NCBI RefSeq assembly: GCF_018780385.1 | Contig: NZ_JADMJO010000103.1 | Coordinates: 1-57,685 of the forward strand | Direction of reading: 5' to 3' | Origin: Hydrogenophaga sp. | GTDB lineage: Bacteria; Pseudomonadota; Gammaproteobacteria; Burkholderiales; Burkholderiaceae_C | DNA: 57,685 bases | In this document: positions 1 through 7,837 of the stretch, piece by piece | How positions within the stretch are numbered: position 1 is the first letter of the stretch | How the letters are laid out: each line of letters begins with the position of its first letter | Notes under the pieces: model-generated | Told to the model about the DNA's origin: nothing | What the model saw: only the letters and a program-made list of their open reading frames with translations | Databases searched by the model: none | Program-made: the position numbers and the translations under genes

Positions 1-32
1 TGCCTGCTTAGCTGCGATCAGCTGAGCCTCGT

Positions 33-62
33 ATTATGACACAGTTTTTGGAGCCTTGTCAA
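33..62 (-). promoter_or_regulatory. strong sigma70-type promoter reading off the left edge
   Basis: On the minus strand a perfect -35 hexamer TTGACA (62-57) is followed after 18 bases by CATAAT (38-33), preceded by TG one base upstream (extended -10). An A/T-rich stretch lies directly upstream of the -35. The predicted transcript starts near position 26 and runs out of the window through a short inverted repeat (AGCTG/CAGCT, about 10-22). The strength and the structured leader would suit a stable-RNA operon or another highly expressed gene to the left; that target is outside the window and is inferred only. Confidence 0.6.
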
Positions 63-91
63 AAAGATCAGATTTTTTGTTTGATCTTTTT
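61..91. repeat. inverted repeat abutting the leftward -35 box
   Basis: AAAAAGATCA (61-70) and TGATCTTTTT (82-91) form a perfect 10-bp inverted repeat with an 11-base spacer. Its inner edge overlaps the -35 hexamer of the leftward promoter (57-62). It could be an operator, an A/T-rich UP region, or the remains of a bidirectional terminator; the sequence alone does not decide. Confidence 0.5.
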
Positions 92-374
92 GCGCTGCTT
101 TTCCTGCGTCTCCACTGTCTTCTTTTGCCTCCCGGTGGGTGGCTGCTGTGTTCAGCGTAGCCTTGCAGTATATGCCAGATTTTGAGCTCTCGTCAAACCG
201 GTCGGAAAAAGTTTTTGATGGCATCCGGCGGGTGCCTGGGCTTGGCACCCGGCAGCACGCAAGATGCCAGCTCTATATTGGAAAGCTCCGCAGCGCATCG
301 ACTCGCTATAGGCAAGCGCAAGCGCGCACAGGGGGCGGCAGGGATAATCGCTGCTCTTTTGTCTCGGGCTTTGC
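92..374. other. intergenic leader upstream of the ABC-F gene
   Basis: No convincing gene here; the short frames are random. It contains a nested hairpin: CGGGTGCC (229-236) pairs with GGCACCCG (244-251), enclosed by GGCATC (220-225) and GATGCC (263-268). A GATAAT hexamer near 344 is a possible -10 for the downstream gene, but no good -35 partner is visible. Confidence 0.4.
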
Positions 375-2279
375 ATGGCACTCATCACCCTTCAGAACGC
401 ACAGCTGGCCTATGGCCATGTGGCGCTCCTCGATCACACCGACTTTGCGCTGGAGACCCAGGAGCGGGTTGGCCTGATCGGGCGCAACGGGACTGGCAAA
501 TCCTCCCTGCTCAAGATTCTGGCCTCCCTGGAGAAACCGGATGACGGAACACTGCAAGTGCAGACCGGCTTGCGCATTGCCTATGTGCCGCAGGAACCGA
601 TTCTTGATCTGCAATCCACCGTGTTCGAAGCGGCCAGCGTGGGCTTGGCCGATGCGCGGGCGGCGCGGGATCTCTATTTGAGTGGCGCGGATGGCCTGGA
701 TCTCGATGCGCTGCAGAACCGCATCGAGGCGCTGGACGCCTGGAACTGGGAACAGCGGGTGGAGGAAACGCTGCACCGCCTGCACCTGGACGGCGCGGTG
801 AAGGTGGGGGAACTGTCGGGCGGGAACAAGAAGCGCGTGGCGCTGGCGCAGGCGCTGGTGAGCCGCCCCGACGTGTTGTTGCTCGACGAGCCGACCAACC
901 ATCTGGATCTGGACAGCATCACGTGGCTGGAAGACCTGATGCTGGAATACAAGGGCAGTCTTGTGACGATTAGCCACGACCGGGCCTTTCTGGACCGCGT
1001 GGCCACGCGCATGGTGGAACTGGATCGTGGACGGCTGTTGAGTTACCCGGGCAACTTTGCGCAGTACCAAATCCTGAAGGAAGAGCAGATGGCGCAGGAG
1101 GCGGTGATCAGCGCGCGCGCCGACAAGCTGCTGGCCCAGGAAGAGGTGTGGATTCGCAAGGGCGTGGAGGCACGCCGCACGCGCGCTCAGGGGCGCATTA
1201 CGCGGTTGGAGCGTTTGCGCGAGATGCGGGCGCAGCGCCGCGACGCGCTGGGCAGCGTGAAACTGGAAGTGGCCAGCGGCACCTCCAGTGGCAAGATCGT
1301 GGCCGAACTGGAGAAGGTGACGCAATCGTTTCCAACCGCTGACGGCGGATTGCGCACGGTCATTCGGGACTTCTCGGCGACCATCCTGCGTGGCGACAAG
1401 ATCGGATTGATCGGACCCAACGGCGCCGGCAAGACCACGTTGCTCAAGATCATCCTGGGTGACCTGATTCCCACCAGTGGCTCGGTGCGCCAGGGCAGCA
1501 AGGTCAGCGTGGCGTATTTCGACCAGATGCGCGACCAGCTGGACCTGGACGCCACGCTGGAGGATTTCATCAGCCCGGGCAGCGAGTGGATCGAGATCGG
1601 CAACAAGCGCACGCACGTCAAGAGCTACCTGAGCGATTTCCTGTTTTCCCCGGCACGCGCCAATGCGCCGGTGCGCACGCTCTCGGGCGGCGAGCGCAAC
1701 CGCCTGTTGCTGGCAAGGCTGTTTGCGCGCCCGGCCAACGTGCTGGTGCTCGACGAGCCGACGAACGATCTGGACATCGACACGCTGGAGCTGCTCGAAG
1801 ACCTGCTCCAACAATATGAAGGCACGGTGTTCCTGGTGAGCCACGACCGGCGGTTCCTGGACAACGTGGTCACGAGCACGCTGGTGTTCGAGGGCGAGGG
1901 CCGATGGCGCGAGTACGTGGGCGACGTGCAGGACTGGCTCACGCAGTCGGCCCGCTCGGAAGCGCTGCAGCGCGAGCGCGACGCTCAGACGGCTGCGCCC
2001 ACGGTCAAGGCAACGCCTGCCGTGGCGCCACCGAGCGCTCCTGCCGCCACCGCCAACAAGAAGAAGCTCAGCTACAAGGAACAGCGCGAGTTCGACACCC
2101 TGCCGGAGCGCATCGCGGCGCTCGAGGCAGAACAAGCGAGCGTCGACAGCGAATTGGGCAGCGGTCAACTATTCAACACCGATCCCGCACGGGCGGCTCA
2201 ACTTGGCGCCCGCCATGCCGATATCGAGTCTGAATGGCTTCGGGCAATGGAGCGCTGGGAGGTGCTTGGCGGAAGCTGA
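375..2279 (+). CDS. uup: ABC-F family ATPase, Uup type
   Basis: A 634-residue soluble protein with two ABC ATPase domains and no membrane segment, as expected for ABC-F proteins acting on ribosomes or, for Uup, linked to branched-DNA and ribosome functions. The first Walker A is GRNGTGKS (36-43), with signature LSGGNKKR and Walker B ending LLLDEPTNHLD; the second Walker A is GPNGAGKT (about 346-353), with signature LSGGERNR and LVLDEPTNDLD. A charged C-terminal coiled-coil tail (about 560-634, after a proline/alanine linker) marks the Uup subgroup rather than EttA. The stop TGA overlaps the ATG of the next gene (TGATG), so the downstream kinase is probably translationally coupled. Confidence 0.9.
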   Translation: MALITLQNAQLAYGHVALLDHTDFALETQERVGLIGRNGTGKSSLLKILASLEKPDDGTLQVQTGLRIAYVPQEPILDLQSTVFEAASVGLADARAARDLYLSGADGLDLDALQNRIEALDAWNWEQRVEETLHRLHLDGAVKVGELSGGNKKRVALAQALVSRPDVLLLDEPTNHLDLDSITWLEDLMLEYKGSLVTISHDRAFLDRVATRMVELDRGRLLSYPGNFAQYQILKEEQMAQEAVISARADKLLAQEEVWIRKGVEARRTRAQGRITRLERLREMRAQRRDALGSVKLEVASGTSSGKIVAELEKVTQSFPTADGGLRTVIRDFSATILRGDKIGLIGPNGAGKTTLLKIILGDLIPTSGSVRQGSKVSVAYFDQMRDQLDLDATLEDFISPGSEWIEIGNKRTHVKSYLSDFLFSPARANAPVRTLSGGERNRLLLARLFARPANVLVLDEPTNDLDIDTLELLEDLLQQYEGTVFLVSHDRRFLDNVVTSTLVFEGEGRWREYVGDVQDWLTQSARSEALQRERDAQTAAPTVKATPAVAPPSAPAATANKKKLSYKEQREFDTLPERIAALEAEQASVDSELGSGQLFNTDPARAAQLGARHADIESEWLRAMERWEVLGGS

Positions 2280-4537
2280 TGCACTGGTCGGTGCGCGCTG
2301 AAGCTGCGCACAACCCACAATGGCTCATGACACCTGACCGCATGGCTCTGGACCTGCAGCGCACGCTCAACGAGCTTGCGCAGGAGAAGGCGCGCACGCA
2401 GCAGTTGTTGAGCGAAGTCGAGCACCAGAACCGCGAGCTCGAACGACTGCGCAGTTCGGTGCATCGCGAATCCAACAGCCGTCTGCTGGCCGAAGAAGCG
2501 CTGGACGAAACCCGCGACCGGCTGCAGATGGCGGTGGAGGCCGCGGGCCTGGCCTTGTGGGACTGGCAATTGCCGTCGCGGCAGATATTCCTCACGGCGC
2601 GCTGGGGGGAGCTGGTCGGCGATATCGGCAGAGACGCTTACTGGGAGGTGGCCGATCTGAAGGCGCGCTTGCATCCTGAAGACGCACACCTGCTTCAGAC
2701 AGCGATGACTGCCTTGCTGGAAGGCCGCGAGCCAAGTGCTGTGGTGCAGCACCGGGTGCGCACCGCCACCGGATGGCTCTGGGTGGAGACCCACGGCATG
2801 GTGGCCGAGCACGACGCCCGAGGCACACCGATCCGGCTCATGGGCACTCTGGCCGACATCGGTGAACGAAAACGCATCGAGCAGGACGGCGCGCAGGCCC
2901 GTGAGATGGCCGAGCAGGCCAGTCGGGCCAAGAGCGAGTTCCTGGCCAACATCAGCCACGAGGTGCGCACGCCGCTCAATGCGCTGATGGGCCTCACGCG
3001 CATGCTCATGGAATCACCGCTGAATGCGGAACAGGCGCGCTGGCTCGCGCTCATGAACAGTTCGTCGCATGCCCTGCTGGCACTGCTCAACGACATCCTG
3101 GACCTCTCCCGCATCGAAGCGGGCAAGCTGGACATCGAACACACGCGCTTCGACCTTCACCGCGCGCTGCGGGAAGCGTCGGGGCCCCACGCCGAGCAGG
3201 CTCGGGCCAAACCCCTGACTTTCGAGCTCGTGCTGCACCCGGACCTGCCGCAATGGGTGTTGGGAGACCCGGGGCGACTGGGACAGGTGGTCGGCAACCT
3301 GCTGTCCAACGCGATCAAGTTCACGCCGCGCAATGGCCGCATTGACGTGACGGTGTCCAGTCCCGTGGTGGCTGACTCCAGTCTTTGCGAACTGCAGTTG
3401 AAGGTGCAGGACAGTGGGGTGGGCATCGGGCGCAAGCAACAGGCCACGATTTTTGAAGCGTTCACGCAGGCCGACGCGTCTGCCGCCCGCCAATACGGCG
3501 GCAGCGGACTGGGTCTGGCCATTTGCGCTCGCCTGGCTGGTTTGATGGGTGGCAGGATCGACCTGCAGAGTGAACTCGGTCAAGGCAGCACCTTCACACT
3601 CACGCTGCCCCTGCAGGAAGCCCCCGCGGTGAATGAAGGGCCTTTGAGCGCCCCCACGGAGCTGTTGGAAATCGCCGGGGCCGGCCCGCGCTATGCCGGC
3701 ATGGTGGTGCTGCTGGCCGAAGACCACCCGGTCAACGCAATGATGCTGCGACAGCTGCTGCTGCGCCTGGGTTGCATCGTGCGCGTGGCGCGTGGCGGGG
3801 CGCAGGCCGTGGCGCAATGGGAGCAAGGCGGCATCGACATGGTGTTGATGGACGTGCAGATGCCGGGCATGAGCGGACTGCAGGCCACGCAGATGATCCG
3901 CGAGGCAGAAGGCAAGCGGCGCCTCAGGCGCACCCCGATCGTGGCGGTGACGGCCAACGCCATGCCGGGCGATCGCCAGGACTGCCTGGCCGCGGGCATG
4001 GACGGCTACACGCCCAAGCCGGTCAGCCCCCAGGCTTTGATTCAGGAAATGGATCGGGTGCTGGCGTTGCCGGCATCCGGACCCGTGCCCGCCGTTGCGC
4101 CCAGTGCGCCGCCCCCGCCCCCTGTCGCCGTCAAGCGCCCCGCCGCTTCCCCCGAAGCGCTGGATGTGGACAAGCTGCGCAGGCGCCTGGACGGCGATGA
4201 AGAAACCCTGCGACAGCTGGCGCTGGCCATGCGCAGCGATCTGGTCTCCAAGCTGACCGACATGCAACGCGCTTTTGAGGTGAAGGACGCCGCTGCCGCC
4301 GTGGCGCATGCCCATGGGCTCAAGGGCTCGCTGGGCAGCATGACGGCCGAGCGCGGTGCGCGACTGGCCAAGGGGCTGGAGCTGGCGGCACGGGGGGGCG
4401 ACTGGGGCTTGTTTGGTCGAGCCTTGCCACTGATGCGAACCGAAGCGCGCCAGATCGACCGCATCCTCGCCCGCATCCTCGACGCCAGCGGCAGCGACCT
4501 GTTCGGCAGCACCGAACCGCCGCTCACGGTGTACTGA
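2279..4537 (+). CDS. BarA-like hybrid sensor histidine kinase with PAS, REC and Hpt domains
   Basis: About 752 residues from the ATG that overlaps the uup stop; the reading frame is open 45 bases further upstream, but this start fits the TGATG junction. Order of parts: N-terminal coiled coil, PAS-like sensor region (about 75-200), HisKA with phospho-acceptor His in SHEVRTPLN (about 226), HATPase with GGSGLGLAI, receiver domain with AEDHPVN and phospho-acceptor Asp in LMDVQMPG (about 524), a proline-rich linker, then an Hpt domain with HAHGLKGSLG (about 677). No transmembrane helix is evident, so the signal is likely cytoplasmic. It is a complete phosphorelay in one chain lacking an output domain; the partner regulator is not in this window. 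Confidence 0.88.
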   Translation: MHWSVRAEAAHNPQWLMTPDRMALDLQRTLNELAQEKARTQQLLSEVEHQNRELERLRSSVHRESNSRLLAEEALDETRDRLQMAVEAAGLALWDWQLPSRQIFLTARWGELVGDIGRDAYWEVADLKARLHPEDAHLLQTAMTALLEGREPSAVVQHRVRTATGWLWVETHGMVAEHDARGTPIRLMGTLADIGERKRIEQDGAQAREMAEQASRAKSEFLANISHEVRTPLNALMGLTRMLMESPLNAEQARWLALMNSSSHALLALLNDILDLSRIEAGKLDIEHTRFDLHRALREASGPHAEQARAKPLTFELVLHPDLPQWVLGDPGRLGQVVGNLLSNAIKFTPRNGRIDVTVSSPVVADSSLCELQLKVQDSGVGIGRKQQATIFEAFTQADASAARQYGGSGLGLAICARLAGLMGGRIDLQSELGQGSTFTLTLPLQEAPAVNEGPLSAPTELLEIAGAGPRYAGMVVLLAEDHPVNAMMLRQLLLRLGCIVRVARGGAQAVAQWEQGGIDMVLMDVQMPGMSGLQATQMIREAEGKRRLRRTPIVAVTANAMPGDRQDCLAAGMDGYTPKPVSPQALIQEMDRVLALPASGPVPAVAPSAPPPPPVAVKRPAASPEALDVDKLRRRLDGDEETLRQLALAMRSDLVSKLTDMQRAFEVKDAAAAVAHAHGLKGSLGSMTAERGARLAKGLELAARGGDWGLFGRALPLMRTEARQIDRILARILDASGSDLFGSTEPPLTVY

Positions 4538-4541
4538 GGTC

Positions 4542-6038
4542 CTAGGACCCCCACGCTCCCCCGCTGCGCGTGGTCCGCTGCCCCCCGAGGGGGCTGAGCC
4601 TGCCTTGGGGCGGCCCTGCGGCTGGCTCGTTGGCGTCCCGGGTCAGACGGGTGAACACGCGCCAGAACGCGGCGTCCTGCGTGGTCGCGAAGTTGATGCG
4701 CATCAATGTGCTCGGCGTGCGGGCAGCGTGGAACAAGGCCCCGGGGGCGATCAGGTAACCCTCATCCAGCATGCGCTGCGCCAGCGCGTCGGTGTCCACG
4801 CCGGTGTCGACCCAGCCAAACAGGCCCACCGGCTCGGCCGCGAACGTGCAACCCGCTGCCAGCGCCAGCTTCACGCTGCGTGCGCGCGCCGCGTCGAGCC
4901 GGGTGCGAATGCGCTCGGCGTGTCGGCGCAGCTGGCCTTGCTCGATGCACAGCGCCAGCGCCTTTTCCAGCAGCGCGGGCGTGGTCAGGGTGGACAGCAG
5001 CTTGGTGTCGAGCAAGGGCTCCACCAGGGCGGGCGGGGCGGCCAGGTAACCGATGCGCCAGTTGGGCGCCAGGATCTTGGCGAAGCCACTCACGTAAATC
5101 GTGCGCTGCAGGCCGTCGAGCGCACTCAGGCGGGTGGCGTGCTCGGGCGCGATGTGGCTGTAGGTGTCGTCTTCGACGATGTGGAAGTTGTGCTGGTTGG
5201 CCAGTTGCAGCAGGCGGTGCGCGCTGCCCGGCGAGAGGCAGTAGCCCGTGGGGTTGTGGAACACACTCACGCTCACGTACAGCTTGGGCTTGTGCACCTC
5301 GCAGTACTTCGCCATGACCTCCAGGTCGGGCCCGTCGGCACGCCGGGGCACCGGCAGGATGCGCATGCCCAGCGCGGCCAGGCGCGCGAATTCCACCGCC
5401 CAGCCGGGCTCCTCCACCATCACCGGATCGCCCGCGCGCAGCAGCGTGCGGCTCACGATGTCCAGCGCGTGCGTGGCACCCACGGTGGTGATGATGTGGT
5501 CGGGCTCGGTGTGGATGCTCAGCGTGCCCAGTTTTTGCGCCAGCACCCGGCGCAGGCCGCCGTCGCCCAGCGGCTCGCCGTACTGGAGCGAAAAGTCCTG
5601 CAGCGCGCGCGTGCTCGTGACCTTGCGCACCGCGGCCGGCATGAAGGTGGATTCCAGCCAGTCCGGCGGGAACACCCCCATGCCGGGGTGTGGCTTGTTG
5701 CTGACCTTGTGGAACATGCCGCGGATCAACGCCGTGGCGTTGATGGGCGATGCGCCGGTGCGCGCCGCCGCCTTGGCCTCGGGCGCCGCCACATCGCCGC
5801 GCGGTGTGGGCATCTCGCGCACGAAAAAGCCCCGGTTCTTGCGCGCCTGCACCAGGCCCTGGGCGAGCAACTGGTCGTAGGCGGCGACCACGGTGGCCGT
5901 GCTCACGCCGTGCTGCTCCGCGCACTGTCGAACCGAGGGCAGGCGCGCTCCGGGCGCCAGCAGGCGGCTGCGAATGCGGTCGGCAAAGCGCACGGCCAGT
6001 TGCTCGGTCAGGGACTGTGCAGAGGTCTTCATCAGCAT
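4542..6038 (-). CDS. MocR/PdxR-type regulator: GntR helix-turn-helix fused to PLP aminotransferase fold
   Basis: About 498 residues from the chosen ATG at 6038 (ATG at 6032 also possible); upstream codons in the open frame run through the operator region and are not coding. Residues 1-75 are a GntR-type winged helix (RLPSVRQCAEQHGVSTATVVAAY). Residues of about 110-470 are a fold-type I aminotransferase-like domain with HNPTGY and the PLP lysine context GFAKILAPNWRIGY. Such proteins sense an amino acid or vitamer through PLP and control a divergent gene. The gene is divergent from a LysE exporter gene, and the shared spacer holds a strong palindrome, so it probably regulates the 6184-12266 operon. 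The C-terminal tail comes from a repeat. Confidence 0.87.
   Translation of the reverse strand: MLMKTSAQSLTEQLAVRFADRIRSRLLAPGARLPSVRQCAEQHGVSTATVVAAYDQLLAQGLVQARKNRGFFVREMPTPRGDVAAPEAKAAARTGASPINATALIRGMFHKVSNKPHPGMGVFPPDWLESTFMPAAVRKVTSTRALQDFSLQYGEPLGDGGLRRVLAQKLGTLSIHTEPDHIITTVGATHALDIVSRTLLRAGDPVMVEEPGWAVEFARLAALGMRILPVPRRADGPDLEVMAKYCEVHKPKLYVSVSVFHNPTGYCLSPGSAHRLLQLANQHNFHIVEDDTYSHIAPEHATRLSALDGLQRTIYVSGFAKILAPNWRIGYLAAPPALVEPLLDTKLLSTLTTPALLEKALALCIEQGQLRRHAERIRTRLDAARARSVKLALAAGCTFAAEPVGLFGWVDTGVDTDALAQRMLDEGYLIAPGALFHAARTPSTLMRINFATTQDAAFWRVFTRLTRDANEPAAGPPQGRLSPLGGQRTTRSGGAWGS
4548..4625 (+). repeat. dispersed GC-rich repeat, copy A (divergent)
   Basis: A CCCCCgaGGGGG hairpin core with GC-rich flanks. 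The architecture matches the copies at 20660-20741 and 46249-46322, though this copy is more diverged. It overlaps the 3' end of the MocR-type regulator gene and supplies its last two dozen or so codons, a Gly/Pro/Arg-rich tail not typical of the family. Confidence 0.5.
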
Positions 6039-6077
6039 GGGGAACGCATCCTTCTTGGCAGGTCTGTACTGTCGAGA

Positions 6078-6130
6078 CAACCAATACAGATATCCAACTG
6101 CGTTGGCCAACTGTATTGGTTGTGTATTGG
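6078..6130. promoter_or_regulatory. palindromic operator for the MocR-type regulator
   Basis: CAACCAATACAG (6078-6089) and CTGTATTGGTTG (6111-6122) form a perfect 12-bp inverted repeat with a 21-base spacer. Inside it CCAAC (6094-6098) and GTTGG (6102-6106) form a second small palindrome. A third GTATTGG (6124-6130) repeats the half site at 6114-6120 in direct orientation, 10 bp on. Paired direct and inverted half sites in a divergent spacer are typical of MocR-type operators. A likely lysE-side promoter, TTGGTT (6117-6122), 17 bases, TACATT (6140-6145), overlaps it. Confidence 0.7.
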
Positions 6131-6183
6131 CGCAAAGATTACATTGATCTTCCCGAACTGACAATCTCCACGCCCCATTCCTC

Positions 6184-6798
6184 ATGAGCGCCACCGAGTT
6201 GACCGCCCTGCTTCTGTTCTGCACAGCGATGAGTTTTTCGCCGGGCCCGAACACCACGCTGTCCACGGCGCTTGCGGCCAACCTGGGCCTGCGACGCGCA
6301 CTGCGCTTCTGCTTTGCCGTGCCCACCGGCTGGACACTGCTCATGCTGGCCTGCGGCCTCGGCCTGGGCGCGCTGGTGCTGAGCGTGCCGGCGCTGCGCT
6401 GGGGTGTGAAGCTGCTGGGTGTGGTCTACATGCTGTGGCTGGCCTGGAAACTGGCCGGCGCTGCGAAGCTTTCCGATGTGGATGCCTCGCGGCTCAACGT
6501 CACCTTCCTGCAAGGCGTGGGCCTGCAGTTCCTGAACATCAAGGCCTGGATGCTGGCGCTCACGCTAACCGCGGGCTGGGTGGTCAACGCGGGCGGACAA
6601 CCCGCCACCAATCCGGGTGAACGGCTGGCCATCATCTGCGTGGTGATGGTGTTCTTTGCGTTCATCAGCAACTTCCTGTATGCCATGGCTGGCTCCTTGT
6701 TGCGCGAGTGGCTCACGCAAGGGCGACGCCTGGTGTGGTTCAACCGTGCGCTGGCCGCCGTGCTGGTGGCCACCGCACTGTGGATGCTGACCGTATGA
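6184..6798 (+). CDS. LysE/RhtB family amino-acid exporter
   Basis: 204 residues, six predicted hydrophobic segments, with the family N-terminus (SFSPGPNTTLSTALAANLG). LysE/RhtB proteins export amino acids or related compounds across the inner membrane. It is the first gene of a rightward run and directly divergent from the MocR-type regulator, a common pairing for inducible export. The substrate cannot be read from sequence; threonine, homoserine, a branched or aromatic amino acid or an analogue are possible. The gap to the next gene is 61 bases, so co-transcription is likely. Confidence 0.87.
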   Translation: MSATELTALLLFCTAMSFSPGPNTTLSTALAANLGLRRALRFCFAVPTGWTLLMLACGLGLGALVLSVPALRWGVKLLGVVYMLWLAWKLAGAAKLSDVDASRLNVTFLQGVGLQFLNIKAWMLALTLTAGWVVNAGGQPATNPGERLAIICVVMVFFAFISNFLYAMAGSLLREWLTQGRRLVWFNRALAAVLVATALWMLTV

Positions 6799-6859
6799 GC
6801 GCCGCGCAGGGCCGCCCCAAGCAAGCTCGCACCGCAGTGCGCAGCACGAAGGTACTCGC

Positions 6860-7804
6860 ATGACCTCACACACCCTGCTCGCGCCGCGCTGGCGCGACCT
6901 CCCCGCCAACCAGGGCCTGCTGCTCGGCCTGCTGGGCGTGACCATCTTCGCGCTCACGCTGCCCATGACGCGGCTGGCCGTGGGCACAGTGGACGCGCCG
7001 CAGATGTCGGGTTTGTTCGTCGCGCTCGGCCGGGCGGTGGTTGCAGCGCTGCTGTCCGTTGCGTTCCTGATCGCCACACGCGCACCCATGCCTCGGCGCG
7101 CTGACCTGCTGCCCTTGGCCATCACCGCAGCCGGCGTGGTGTTCGGCTTTCCTCTGTTCACCTCGGTGGCCATGCGCTACGTGGAAGCGGTGCACGCCAG
7201 CGTGATCGTCGGCGTGCTGCCGCTGGCCACGGCGGCGGTGGGCGCGCTGTTGCACCGCCAGCGCCCATCCACCGGCTTCTGGATTTGCGCGGCGCTGGGC
7301 AGCGCGCTGGTGGTGGGCTTTGCGGTGCTGCGCTCGGGCAGCGCGGGCCTGTCCATCCACCCGGCCGATGCGCTGCTGCTCGCCGCCATGCTGTGCGCTG
7401 CGGTGGGTTACGGCTATGGCGCGCGGCTGTCGCAGCGCATGCGAGCGGAGCATGTGATCTGCTGGGCGCTGGTGATCGTGCTGCCCATCACCCTGCCCCT
7501 GGCCGCGTTCACCCGCCCGCAGGCCGCGCTGCAAGCCTCGGCCTGGTGGGGCTTCGCCTACACCGCGGTGTTTTCGATGTGGCTTGGTTTTTTTGCCTGG
7601 TACCGCGGTCTGGCGCTGGGCGGCACGGTGCGCGTGAGCCAGGTGCAGCTGGTGCAGCCCTTCCTGGGCATGTTGTTCGCGGTGCCGCTGCTCGGTGAGC
7701 GGCTGGACGCGGTCACGCTGGGCTTTGCAGCGGCCGTGATTGCCACCGTCTTCATTGGCAAGAAAATGCCGGTACACGCCAAAGCGCCCAACAAACGGAT
7801 TTGA
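6860..7804 (+). CDS. EamA (DMT superfamily) transporter
   Basis: 314 residues with about ten hydrophobic helices arranged as two EamA repeats; the second repeat contains the typical WYRGLALG...VSQVQLVQP pattern. EamA proteins generally export metabolites and amino acids at the inner membrane. A 61-base gap separates it from the LysE gene and 33 bases separate it from the aminotransferase. Two exporters of different families within one operon suggests efflux of a compound and of its product, or redundancy; this is inference. Confidence 0.85.
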   Translation: MTSHTLLAPRWRDLPANQGLLLGLLGVTIFALTLPMTRLAVGTVDAPQMSGLFVALGRAVVAALLSVAFLIATRAPMPRRADLLPLAITAAGVVFGFPLFTSVAMRYVEAVHASVIVGVLPLATAAVGALLHRQRPSTGFWICAALGSALVVGFAVLRSGSAGLSIHPADALLLAAMLCAAVGYGYGARLSQRMRAEHVICWALVIVLPITLPLAAFTRPQAALQASAWWGFAYTAVFSMWLGFFAWYRGLALGGTVRVSQVQLVQPFLGMLFAVPLLGERLDAVTLGFAAAVIATVFIGKKMPVHAKAPNKRI

Positions 7805-7837
7805 ACGGAACTGAACGGAATAGAACGGAGAAAAGCC

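Noticed and set aside
306..2168. Long antisense frame opposite uup
   Set aside because: Arg/Gln/His-rich shadow without recognisable motifs; uup has all its ABC motifs intact.
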